Origin: Phoronis australis
Taxonomy: Eukaryota > Phoronida > Phoronidae
Assembly: GCA_002633005.1 (NCBI GenBank)
Contig: NMRA01000267.1
Coordinates: 535,939-556,975 of the forward strand
Length of the DNA: 21,037 bases
Direction: 5' to 3'
The notes beneath the pieces are model-generated. The model had not been told where the DNA came from and ran no database searches. It saw only the letters and a program-made list of their open reading frames with translations. The translations under genes and the position numbers were made by a program. Of this stretch, positions 9,252 to 18,443 are shown piece after piece (position 1 is the first letter of the stretch; every line of letters starts with the position of its first letter).

Positions 9252-9816
9252 CAAAGTTTGGCTCACCGGCCTGACCAGTACTGGACGACAAACTGTCCTT
9301 CCCACTGGGTGTCGAACTTGACCTGTATTCCCTAACACTACTCAACATCGCTGCAAGGCTGCTTAGAAAGCTTTGAGCTGGAGACAACACCAGCACAGGG
9401 CAAATCACTGCTATTTCCCAGAATTGCACACTCTGGGGTACGTTCGGAGGGACGGTTGACAGTAGAAGAAGCGCCTCCAGTCACTGTAGAGGCCAAAGCT
9501 CGCGAGGCCACTCGCTTAAAAATGCTCTTCTCGGGGTTGGCGACGTGGCACAGCCGGGAATCAACAGCGACACCATGGCACACTTCCTCTGCGGTTGTTT
9601 TGCAGGAACCTTCACCGATTCTTCGAACATACCTTTTTCGTAATCCAACGGCAGAAAATGCTTGCCACCCACCCAGTAATGGGGCTATTTGGACATTTAC
9701 ATTAACTAGAGAGCGCGCGTGTACTAGTGGTGCCGATTTCGCGAGCCCTTCAAATACATGGTGAAATGGCTTGCAGCCGTGCCAACTGAATCTGAGATTG
9801 CGTGAAAAGGGTGCTT
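9252..9816 (-). pseudogene. Coding-like minus-strand exon with one frame break
   Basis: The minus strand has a good acceptor (CTTCCTCTCATATAG, exon from 9816) and a strong donor (CTTTG|GTAAGT, exon to 9252). From 9816 one frame stays open for about 159 codons. It contains FSRNLRFSWHGCKPFHHVFE, then a basic GLRKRYVRRIGEG segment, then a serine-rich tail VVSSSKLSKQPCSDVE, and stops at 9338-9340. A second frame then supplies SSVREYRSSSTPSGKDSL and SSSTGQAGEPNFG up to the donor. The serine-rich character continues across the switch, so a one-base indel or a sequencing error between about 9338 and 9429 is likely. Both ends would be phase 1. The block is more GC-rich than its surroundings. I recognise no domain. 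It could be a working exon with an assembly error, a pseudogene, or a chance alignment of splice signals. Confidence 0.35.
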
Positions 9817-9850
9817 CTATATGAGAGGAAGTTAGCACGATGTTATACAA

Positions 9851-10483
9851 AGGTAAGGTTTGTGATTAGTTTAACGATTATTCCATGTTTATTCTGCTGA
9901 TGCCTGTTAACTGAGGTACTCGCCGAGGTCGACTTCGCCGCAGTCGGCAGTCGGGTTTGTTGTGATGTGTGTTACGATACTTGACGTAGCACTCGAGATC
10001 TGTTCGTACATCAAAGCAGTATTATTAAGGTTTGGAATGATTTCTAACAGGTTTATCAGTGACAGTTACATCAATCGATGCTGAATGTTTATGCTGTCAA
10101 CTCGATATTGGTTAGTGAGTTAAGATTACAATCCAAGACCAATGACAAAGAGTTCGTGACAAATATCCACAAGACTATTAACATGTTGAAATGGAAATCT
10201 ATCATGTCTGTTTTCACGTGACCTTTAGTTTTTAGGTTTGAGAGCTTGCACCTTGCAGAGGAGAACTGATATGCATCGCTTCTGCACCGTCCCTGAATGG
10301 ACAAAATTGGTTTTAAGCAGCTGACTACAGCTAACCAGCAAGATCTTTCCGTCCAGTGCATATCTGTTGTCAAAGCCTACTTTCTATATCGGAGACAACG
10401 AACAAAGCGTTTAAAAGGGACAGCTATTTTTAAGTCATTTTATTAATTTCCTGATTCAGGTCCTTAGCGCGGGGTTGGCATAG
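9851..10483. other. Stretch without a settled gene
   Basis: The 94-codon minus-strand frame at 10089-10373 is unconvincing as a whole. It contains a short segment bounded on the minus strand by TGTCCATTCAG and CTGCAAG|GTGCAAG (about 10250-10295) that could be a 41-nt exon feeding the gene at 9252-9816, but the phases do not match. Confidence 0.2.
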
Positions 10484-10696
10484 GGGGTTGGGGTTGTAAA
10501 ATTTGGTGCAACTGAATGTGTGGAAATAACAGATAATAGTGTCTGGCGGAAAGAGGATGGTGAGGTAACTCTTAACCTTCATGAAGTTGCTTCAAGTTTA
10601 TTCCATGAAACTGTTTTGCAATCAGTTGTAAACCCATTAAAATATATTACATTTTCTGAATTCTCAGTGACTGAATTGTCTTCACTCATTCCTTGA
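10484..10696 (+). CDS. Possible terminal exon, unrecognised protein
   Basis: Directly after an AG (10482-10483), a frame of 70 codons runs to TGA at 10694-10696. It reads GVGVVKFGATECVEITDNSV, WRKEDGEVTLNLHEVASSLF, HETVLQSVVNPLKYITFSEF, then SVTELSSLIP. The composition is strikingly protein-like for such AT-rich DNA. There is no ATG near its start, so it would be an internal or last exon. The polypyrimidine tract before the AG is poor, though a better acceptor (TTAATTTCCTGATTCAG) lies just upstream. GAG|GTAACT at about 10566 offers an alternative donor inside. I cannot assign a family. It lies in the same orientation as the exons at 11325-11741 and may belong with them. Confidence 0.35.
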   Translation, partial: GVGVVKFGATECVEITDNSVWRKEDGEVTLNLHEVASSLFHETVLQSVVNPLKYITFSEFSVTELSSLIP

Positions 10697-11324
10697 AACG
10701 TTGTAAGTCGTTTATAAATTCAAATTACTGCCATTTTTGTGAAAATTGAATTTTTGATGGTGCCTTACGATTTGTAATTACTCTTAAACAACAGAAAGAT
10801 TATCCATCATTTTTTTAAATGACCCATGTCTTCATATCTTCTGTTAGAAGAAAAATAAAAAGTCTGAGAAACGGTTCCCTAAGCCTTAGACCAGAAGTAT
10901 GCTTGAGAGACCCATGAGTCTCTAATCGGAGTTTAAAATTCCTGAAAGTATCAAAATAAAAAGGCCTGAAAATGGGTAACAAAGGCTTGAGGTTGTGTCA
11001 AATAACTTGCATATTTTGCAGACAGGTGATGCGTTTAAAAAATTGTCATGGCTACCAATGAAAAAATAAAGACGTAGTTTTATACAATAGACTTATATTA
11101 TATACACCCTTGTTTTCTGGAAATAGTAATTATTTAATTTTGTGTGAATTAAACTGTATAGAAGTCACCATATCATATTTTTGGAAAACAGGGGTAGCAT
11201 ACTTGACACAACCTGGAGTACTTGATTATTCATATTTCAATATTTGTTCCAGGTCCAGTGATATTTTAAGGCCACTTCAAGACGTAACATAGACAAGCTT
11301 TGTTACTCCTTTCTCTTCCCACAG

Positions 11325-11741
11325 CATTTCCACACACGAGCAGTGCTGCATGGCACAATGTACAAGTCAGTGGCCCTGGAGAAATGTGAATCGCAGTACT
11401 AAGTTACCATAAGACAATGTGCCAGTGGATTGTTTGTGTTTGAAGAGGAGCTATGTCCGACAGCTACACAAGTCAGCCTCTTTGGTAAGGATGCCCTTTT
11501 ACATGTAGAGGCTGAATGAGGTTACATGAAGGAAACCAATTGCCGAAACTGGACCTTTTTACAAGCGCTTCTATAGGCCATTGAAGCTAGATCCTAGTGA
11601 AATGAAAACCAAAAGCATCTGGTAAAAATACCTGTCTTTTCTCACTGAGTGACATTAACTTTCCTTTCAGAAGAAAAGCTTTATACTAATGGTAAAAACT
11701 TTTCAATTTGGTACACATTATGGGAAAATGACATTCAGTGA
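11325..11741 (+). pseudogene. Two phase-compatible exons, first with an in-frame stop
   Basis: Exon 1 (11325-11484) follows a strong acceptor, ACTCCTTTCTCTTCCCACAG, and ends at a good donor, CTTTG|GTAAGG. Its frame reads HFHTRAVLHGTMYKSVALEK and CESQY, a TAA at 11400-11402, then VTIRQCASGLFVFEEELCPT and ATQVSLF. It ends in phase 1. Exon 2 (11671-11741) follows TTAACTTTCCTTTCAG and continues in the matching phase: EEKLYTNGKNFSIWYTLWEN, DIQ, then TGA at 11739-11741. AATAAA occurs at about 11800. Two well-formed exons joining in phase are unlikely by chance. The single stop suggests a recent pseudogene, an allele, or a transcript that truly ends in exon 1. No family is assigned. Confidence 0.4.
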
Positions 11742-12824
11742 CTGCATCGGTTGTCTTATTGTCTGTAGAAGCCCCGTTAATGTTACACTTTGATGATCTA
11801 ATAAATTTTTCATCAACAGGCAAGTTTGTCACTAATTATTGAAACCACAATATTTCTTTAGTTTTAAAGCCCCATACAGTGCAGTTGTGCTTATTCTTTA
11901 TAAAGCTGAAATGATTACTGATTACGCTTGCGAATTGTCATTTTCCTTTTGACCGATAGAAATGTGCAGCGATCAAAATGAAGTATTCCCTTTGTTTGCA
12001 TTTGATTTGTTTGTGTGTAATTATTTTTAGAGCTTTCTCAAGAAGGCCTTTGAACAATTTTAAGTTTTGTGCTAACTTGTCTACAACAAAAGTTCCACAT
12101 GCAAGAAAAGTATGTTTTCAATTGTAGCTAGCTGGATAAGAATCTGCTATGCACAAGATTTAAAAATAAACAACTATCAGTGTACATGTATTTAAAAACA
12201 AAATGGGAAACTGAACAACCACATACATACAAAGAAACAACATTGCTAAAAACAAAATGTATTTTTTCCAATGCAACGGATTCCGTAATCCGGCATATCA
12301 AGGGCTGACTTTCTGAATTAGATTCAATTGTCACAGGTTATTGCTGACGGATTGCTTTTCACTATGTCGAAATGTAAAATAGACAGTCAGACGGCTGGTT
12401 TTAGTCGTTTTCTCTCACCCGTAACAGAATAGTCAGAGAAATATTAGCAAATTATAAAACAAAACACAAGACAAAACTACTTTTGTAGGGCAGAACATAC
12501 TTGACGTTTCATCTTCATGTTTATATGTAGAAACTAATAATCTTTGTACCCAATTCTTATATAAGATCTGAATTAAAATATGTGAAACAGGCTACAAGTT
12601 ATTTAACAATGTGTATTTTTCATGTGTTTCTGATCTCAACAAATAAAATTCATTCTAGGTGTCATTTTTTCCAATGCAATATTACGATATTTACTGAATA
12701 TCTTATTCGCGTAAATTCGGTAACTAATCTGGTAGTCCTGGGGGTGGGGTCCGCTATAAAATAAGGAAACTCACTCATCTAGAGAATTTTGTTGGACATA
12801 GCATAGCTTTGAAGAGAACCTGCT
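11742..12824. other. Stretch without a recognised gene
   Basis: Very AT-rich. It contains AATAAA near 11800 that could serve the exons just upstream, and TACATGTA at 12183-12190. The small frames at 12128-12334 and 12582-12764 have no protein-like character. Confidence 0.5.
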
Positions 12825-13170
12825 GTGAAAAAGTCACCCTTGACTTCTGAGTGTCACGTACCATACATCTCTTATTTTGGGCCCACTCCCATCCAAGACA
12901 ATATGTGCTGCGAGCCTACCATCCGGGTTCCGGGCGAGTTTCCGAAAAGAAACCCGTTATTCAGTGGGGTAACTGGTGGGGATAACATCACCGAACGATG
13001 TCGATAGAAACTGATTGCGAAGATCTTACCAAGTAACGTTATGTAGTCTCTCAATGGAAATGAATAGAGCATCCACATACTTTTTGTCAGTTGGTTGACC
13101 CTTTTGACCGCAATTCTCCACGCCTCTAGTAACCTTAGATATTTTGGGAATTTGTGACCACCTGTCGAAG
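12825..13170. other. Ambiguous ORF-bearing stretch
   Basis: Frames on both strands overlap here. The plus frame (12825-13007) contains YFGPTPIQDNMCCEPTIRVP followed by GEFPKRNPLFSGVTGG. The minus frame (12872-13078) contains PPVTPLNNGFLFGNSPGTRM. The minus strand has a donor-like TACTTG|GTAAGAT near 13030. Both cannot be real and I cannot choose, so neither is called. Confidence 0.25.
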
Positions 13171-13179
13171 ATTTGCACC

Positions 13180-13510
13180 AGGGAAAATAGCAGTAGCGCG
13201 ACGACGTATTTTAATAACAGTTCCGTCTTTTTACCAGCTGTTTACATGCAGACAGCGACGCATGCGCAATTCAATCAGCACTAGTATAGCAGCGACACCG
13301 CGAGGATAATTCTTCGAATAGCCCCATTCTCCACTGCTTTGTACGTTGCGTGGACGGTAGCCCTGCGTTCTTCACACGAGCGAGCTAAGTATGGCGGAGC
13401 GTGTCAACTTTCAGAAAGCGGTTTACTACCATACCGTGCGCGTGAGACGAGAACGAGTACACCCCGGTACGCAACAACCGTGCGGCAAGTTGACTGACTT
13501 GTAAAGAAAC
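13180..13510 (+). promoter_or_regulatory. CpG-rich promoter-like region
   Basis: CpG density rises sharply compared with the flanks. CGCATGCGCA at 13259-13268 matches the NRF1 core, and AAGTATGGCGG at 13387-13397 resembles a YY1 site overlapping an ATG. Both are common at TATA-less animal promoters. The region would drive transcription on the plus strand through the short frame at 13391, and possibly also to the left. The R2 repeat follows at once. Confidence 0.45.
13391..13441 (+). CDS. Possible short first coding exon
   Basis: ATGGCGGAGCG starts a frame (MAERVNFQKAVYYHTVR) with A at -3 and G at +4. It is followed by a donor-like CGC|GTGAGA at 13442 and would end in phase 0; unspliced, it stops after 37 codons at 13502-13504. 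An acceptor-like TTGAAATTAG ends at 14312 and would join it in frame to the sulfotransferase ORF, giving a longer N-terminus. Alternatively the exon belongs to a gene further right. Both options are inference. Confidence 0.25.
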
Positions 13511-13594
13511 GCAAACAACAACCTAACTTATCACAACCGAGGTAAAACAATGAGTCAACAGGTCACACAGTCAGACTATACGAAAACAAAGTGG

Positions 13595-13731
13595 CGGGAA
13601 ATTCTTAACCCTCTATACGTCACTTCCGGAGCAAGGCACGACTAATCAATAAAATTACGGGGAGCCGTTATAAACTGAAAAATAATTCTGGGATAATCAA
13701 CGAACCGTATTTTTGCTAAAATTGACATGAA
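13595..13731 (+). repeat. Dispersed repeat R2, copy 2
   Basis: Aligns with the reverse complement of 8672-8806, with scattered substitutions and a few small indels. It sits between the promoter-like block and R1 copy 2. Confidence 0.8.
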
Positions 13732-13841
13732 ACAGTTTGCTTTCTCCTTCAGCTATGTCAGAGGACGAGTGAGGATACATGTACAATAAGGGTGACCTTT
13801 TTATGTGCCCACATATTTATATGCGGGTTCATATGGCTGTC

Positions 13842-14000
13842 AAATTCAAAAGTATTTGTGACTTAGTTATCATTGCAGTTAGCGGTACCAGTAACTGCAA
13901 CAGTTTTGTTGTTTTTGTCCATCTATATCCCATCTTTAACGGATAGGTCGGGTCTGGACCTTTTCCGCGGAGGGAACCCCCGAAACCCCCGGTTATGGGC
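13842..14000 (+). repeat. Dispersed repeat R1, copy 2
   Basis: Same orientation as 1996-2172, with long shared words such as ACTTAGTTATCATTG and CATCTTTAACG. The overlapping minus-strand frame at 13829-14080 is a translation of this repeat. Confidence 0.7.
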
Positions 14001-14324
14001 GTGTAAGGTAGGCGTGGCCTAAGTGCATTTGTCGGAACAACGCAATCATGAGAAGTCATGAGTAATTGACAGCTGCACAAAATGTATTATATTAAGTGAC
14101 TACCGTTTGTAGAGAGGATATTTTGATACGTGGACTCATTTCTTCTAAGCACTTCCTCTGCATCACATCTCATCAAGTGAGACAGGACAAAGACTGTGAA
14201 GTTTTGTGGTTACGCATTTTACAGTTTATACTGTCTTATGCACCTACGGAAGGCAAACTAGTCACCTCTTTGACTTAATTTAGACTTCATTCGTGTGTTT
14301 TATTGAAATTAGAGATACATCAGT

Positions 14325-15554
14325 ATGACGTTCGCAGCATATCACTGTTTCTCAGGACTCAAAATATCGTTTCGACTTCGGTTTCGACCTTCTTTTTTGG
14401 TCGCAATAACCCTCTGTGTGATTACAACTGCTTGCTTGATCATTCTACCTTTCTACAACCAGTTTAGATCATATGAAGTGGATATTTGCAGTCGCCAAAT
14501 GTGCCAACCAAAGACCAATGTCGTGTTTTTGAAGACTCACAAGACCGGAAGTTGTACCATACAGAACATTTTGTTTCGTCATGGCGACACCAAAAATCTA
14601 GTCTTTGCTCTTAGCAAAAACGGTAACAGATTTCATTGGCCTCGAAAAATCAAACGGTCGTCTGTTCTCCCAGTGTTCTTCAATGAAACGCACATGGAAC
14701 AATTTAACATTTTGACCCAACACATGCGCTTTGATGCAGAGCAAGTGAAGTCCTTCATGCCGCATGACAGCGTTTTTGTGACCATTATGCGAGAGCCATC
14801 TCGCTTGTTTTCTTCCGCTTTGTACTATTTGCCTATGTATTACGATACTTGCTTTAATTTGACGACTGCCAACAAGGCCGAGGATTTCGTGGGTAACTTA
14901 AAAAGTATTCAACATACCAGACAGCGTATGTGTAAACACCAAAATGGCAGTGTGCCATCTCATGACTTCACTATGTTTGACTTCGGCCTAGATTTAAAGG
15001 AATTGGACAATGACACTCGAGTTATTGAGAAAGTGAAGGAAATAGAGTCACTGTTTTCTTTAGTAATGATCACAGAATATTTTGACGAGTCTTTAGTTCT
15101 ACTCAAGGAGCAGTTAAATTGGAAGACTAAGGACATTATTTACTTCAGGCACAACGTAGTTAAACATTCAAGAAACCGTTTGTCTGAAGGAATCGTGGAG
15201 AAACTTAGAGAATGGAACCGTGCGGACACCATCGCTTACGATTATTTCACTCAGATTTTACAGAATGAAATGGTGAAATTCGGCCTTGAAAGACTCCGTA
15301 AAGAGGTAAAGCACTTAAGAACAATGTGTAAAGAATGGGAAACGTTTTGCGTTGAGAAGATCGTTATCGGGAAAGAGATGTCGCCGGGTGATCCCAATAG
15401 GCCGTTTAACCCCATGGCTGATGGGTACGTTCTGAGACGGGAGGCAAGAGATAACGAAACGTGCGTTCAACTGACGAGAGCGGAAAATCCCTACGTGCTT
15501 GTGTTGTATAAAAAAATGAAGAAACGCCGTAAATATATCGGCACTTTTCTTTAA
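14325..15554 (+). CDS. Galactose-3-O-sulfotransferase (Gal3ST/cerebroside sulfotransferase-like)
   Basis: A complete intronless frame of 409 residues, close to the usual family length of about 400-490. Gal3ST enzymes transfer sulfate from PAPS to the 3-OH of galactose on glycolipids or glycans in the Golgi. The N-terminus is short and basic, followed by one hydrophobic segment at residues 23-44, the type II signal-anchor layout. The PAPS 5'-phosphosulfate loop is VFLKTHKTGSCT (67-78). The 3'-phosphate motif is TIMREPSRLFSSALYYL (153-169), with Arg156 and the serine pair 163-164. Five N-glycosylation sequons lie at Asn120, 178, 207, 229 and 377. A basic KKMKKRRK tail ends the protein. The ATG at 14325 is supported by an in-frame TAG at 14310-14312 and A at -3. 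That TAG is also an acceptor-like sequence, so a 5'-UTR intron or the upstream exon at 13391 is possible. The exact acceptor substrate cannot be told. Confidence 0.93.
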   Translation: MTFAAYHCFSGLKISFRLRFRPSFLVAITLCVITTACLIILPFYNQFRSYEVDICSRQMCQPKTNVVFLKTHKTGSCTIQNILFRHGDTKNLVFALSKNGNRFHWPRKIKRSSVLPVFFNETHMEQFNILTQHMRFDAEQVKSFMPHDSVFVTIMREPSRLFSSALYYLPMYYDTCFNLTTANKAEDFVGNLKSIQHTRQRMCKHQNGSVPSHDFTMFDFGLDLKELDNDTRVIEKVKEIESLFSLVMITEYFDESLVLLKEQLNWKTKDIIYFRHNVVKHSRNRLSEGIVEKLREWNRADTIAYDYFTQILQNEMVKFGLERLRKEVKHLRTMCKEWETFCVEKIVIGKEMSPGDPNRPFNPMADGYVLRREARDNETCVQLTRAENPYVLVLYKKMKKRRKYIGTFL

Positions 15555-15727
15555 CAATACCCACCGAGTCGCTTGAAAAACACAAATGTATACTGATTGT
15601 TAGTCTGCAAAATGAACCTTCACGGAAAAAAATCTCTACGTCCATCACAAGCTGGTTACAGTGTTCTGGATTTTTCATTTTCCGGACCGGTGACTAGAAG
15701 GTTTTGCCACTGGACTAACATAGCAAT

Positions 15728-16560
15728 ATAAGATGTATGGTTATTTTATTTATAAACGATCTCGAGCAAGAATTAGATTCCGGTGGTGGTGAAAAAAATT
15801 CCATGGGATCAGCTGAATTATTGCATCTGGTGATTGCTGATGATTTGGTTTTATTTTCTTATAGTGTGAAAGGATTGCAGAAAAAATTGAACATTTTATA
15901 TGAGTATTGTCAGAAATGAAAACTGATTGTTAACTAGTCAAAGACTAAGATAATTGTTTTCAGAAAGGGTGGAATGTTACGATCGTATGAAAAATGGACG
16001 TATAATAGGAATGCTGTTAATGTTGTAAATGCATATAAATATTTAGGATTAATGGTTACTACGAAAGGTTCGTGGTCTTGCGCACAGAAAACTCTATCAA
16101 TACAGGCTGCTATGGCAGTGAATTTAATGAGGAAAAATGACAGTGGTTTTAATGCACTCCCTATTAATCTTAGTTTGAAATTATTCGATTGTAAAATCAT
16201 GACTGCTGATATTTCATAATAGTTGTGAGATCTGGGGTTTTAGTGATTGTGAATGTAATGAAATAGTCCACACAACATTTTGTAAAGAAATTTCAAATTT
16301 GCCGAACACGGCAATTTCATCGGCTCTTAGAGGTGAGATGGGTCGTTACTCCTTGATTGCTTACCGACTTCATGGAATTATGAAATATTGATTAAAACTG
16401 TTAAAAACAGACGCGTCAAAACTTACATGTACATATCACTGCTATGAATGGCAGTACAGGATCACAGAAAATGTTTATAAACCGTGCTGGGTTAATGATG
16501 TTAAGACACTGCTATTACAGCACCTTTAGGATTTTGCCATTTGCGATCCACACGGTGGGT
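15728..16560 (+). pseudogene. Decayed non-LTR retrotransposon reverse transcriptase (CR1/Jockey-like)
   Basis: One frame from 15728 to 16219 reads CMVILFINDLEQEL, then LVIADDLVLFS (the RT catalytic box, normally YADD), GLQKKLNILYEYCQ, a TGA where Trp is expected, KLIVN, a TAG at 15935-15937, SKTKIIVFRKGG, then YKYLGLMVTTKGSWSCA. After a frame shift near 16217 it continues with SCEIWGF, FCKEISNLPNTA, RGEMGRYSLIAYRLHGIMKY, a TGA, LKLLKTD, and finally CWVNDVKTLLLQHL before fading near 16560. The order of fingers/palm and thumb motifs with a C-terminal CEIWGF/GELGRY-type block is typical of CR1/Jockey-clade elements. The 5' part including the endonuclease is missing. It lies 173 bp behind the sulfotransferase and is clearly inactive. 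Confidence 0.9.
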
Positions 16561-17515
16561 ACATATTATTGTGAGGGTACAAGTCTTTAGCATAGCCTAA
16601 AACACCTTTTTGGGTTTGTTCAGTGTAGTCAAATGAAGATGAAAGAGAACATGGATTACAGGGGTATTCTGGACTGCACTATTAGCGCATAAAAATAATA
16701 AGGCACATGCACGTTGCAGCAGTGCATACCCCGACTTCCCACCCCGGGCGCATCTTTTAAATGCAGCGCTGTTTCAAAAATGCGAAGATTCTGGTCAACT
16801 AATAGCATGTCGGGTGAAAACATGAGTTAATTTTGATTGCCCTTGGGATTTCTGATTCATATTCTACCAGCTTAATTATATTAAGTCTGCTGGGCACATC
16901 GTTTTTAAAAAGGGCATACTTTTTATCATCAGGTGTGTCCAAAGGGCACAGGTTGAAACCTAGTCAAGTATATCCCTGGGATTATAAGGTAAACTGAAAA
17001 CTAATAAATAAAACCCCAACTGAGTGGTGCTGTTCAAAGTGTATATTATTAATTTGTTGGAGCAGCTGTGATTGTTCTGATGTATTTGAGAATTTGAATA
17101 AATATCAATCACAATATTCATTTTATATGCTTGGATTTGTTGTCTATTTGTTTGGTTTATAATCATTTATTTGCATTTTGGATTTTTATGTCACTAAGTC
17201 TGAAAGTTTTGTTTCTACCTTTCAAACATGGGTTAACAACTACAGAAAAAATATTGGAAAACATACGAGAGACGGAAAACGATTTATCTGAAAGGGAAAA
17301 GTGGATACAACCAATTCTGTCATGAAAAGTTTGAGTGCTATACCTAGATCCTTTTTTGTCCAATTTGCTTCTGAATTACACCTTGAATTTCATATATGCT
17401 TTTCTTTACTAAAATGAACAAATTTTTGTTATCTTGTTGGTAAATAAGACATAACAGCATTATTCGTTAAGCAACTCCCACTTGTTAGGGTGACTTTAAG
17501 TTCTTTCTCTACAGA
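16561..17515. other. Stretch without a settled gene
   Basis: AT-rich. A 64-codon plus frame at 17131-17325 ends with a charged, helix-like tail (TTTEKILENIRETENDLSER) after an AG-bearing CAACTACAG. No matching donor was found, so it is not called. Confidence 0.3.
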
Positions 17516-17596
17516 ATACTCTGCTAACACTGCTACACCACACAATGGCAAATACACAAGATGAAGGGCATTTAATGAAACTGCAAGGCAGATGTA
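17516..17596 (+). CDS. Weak upstream exon candidate
   Basis: A good acceptor, TTCTTTCTCTACAG, is followed by an open frame NTLLTLLHHTMANTQDEGHL then MKLQGR, with GAT|GTATTT as a poor donor. Its end phase (1) does not fit the next exon at 17643 (phase 0), so membership in that gene is doubtful. Confidence 0.15.
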
Positions 17597-17642
17597 TTTA
17601 TTCTTAATGCATTATTTTATCGTTTTCATATTTGATCAACAG

Positions 17643-18376
17643 GTGTTGAAGTTGGGGCTGGAAAGTTCAAATAGTGGGGGGGAATGGAAAAAACTTTTCG
17701 AGGATGAGAATATGAAGTACAAAGAAAATACTCTGTCGCTCCGTCCCCACGCTCAAAGAAAAGCTTATGCAAATTTTTACCCAAACAGTGAGTTTGAGTA
17801 TTTATTTTGTACTAACTTGTATTCTTAATCATGAACAAGCAATTGAATTTTATGAGAATCTAGTCCTTTGTGCATTGTACCAATCCTATTAATTATAATC
17901 AATCTTGAACAAAAAATAAATTACAAAGCATTGAGAACATTTTTTAATTTCAGGTTGAAGACTTGTCGAAATTTGGAGTTAATATAGCTGGTTTTTGGTG
18001 GGACTCTTCTGCCGATAAGGTGAACAGCTTTGGGAAGGCAGCACTGGCATCGTTCTTTGGCAATGTCATGATGGCAGATTTCTATTTGCATGCAACAAAA
18101 GGTGAGTGAATCACAGTTTGTTGTATGCAAGTTGTGTTTGTTAACCCTTATCCTGCTAACTATTCACACTACTTTCCCTGTGTGCTGAGCTAAGTACATG
18201 TAGGTCACCACTGCTCCTGTACACTAAGCTGTTATGAAGGTCACTTAGACTAGTGACCTAGCAATTTTAAATTGTAAATTTGAAGGGGAAATGTTAATTT
18301 TACAGAAAAAAAAGCCCGCATAAAAGTTGTGCAGAATTTAATGGAAATTTTCACCATATGTAAATATCCATCATAG
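17643..18376 (+). CDS. 3' end of an unrecognised multi-exon gene (three exons)
   Basis: Exon a (17643-17787) follows TTTGATCAACAG and ends at AAACA|GTGAGT. It reads VLKLGLESSNSGGEWKKLFE, DENMKYKENTLSLRPHAQRK, AYANFYPN and ends in phase 1. Exon b ends at AAAAG|GTGAGT (18101) and reads LSKFGVNIAGFWWDSSADKV, NSFGKAALASFFGNVMMADF, YLHATK. Joined in phase it starts at 17961 after GTTGAAG; the more usual acceptor TTTCAG at 17953 would require phase 0 instead. Exon c (18306-18376) follows TTAATTTTACAG and continues in phase: EKKARIKVVQNLMEIFTICK, YPS, then TAG at 18374-18376. Three consecutive exons agreeing in frame make chance unlikely. Exon a contains a run of seven G residues. No domain is recognised and the 5' part is not located. 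Confidence 0.5.
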
Positions 18377-18443
18377 CCTTAGTGAAAGTTAACTGATCGA
18401 CTGTCATCCTGTCACGTCTGGCAGCAGCCATATAATGAAACTA

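Noticed and set aside
9456-9764. 102-residue plus-strand frame
   Set aside because: Lies antisense to the better-supported minus-strand exon and has no acceptor or donor in keeping with its ends.
15315-15678. Minus-strand frames overlapping the sulfotransferase 3' end
   Set aside because: Antisense shadows of the sulfotransferase coding sequence.
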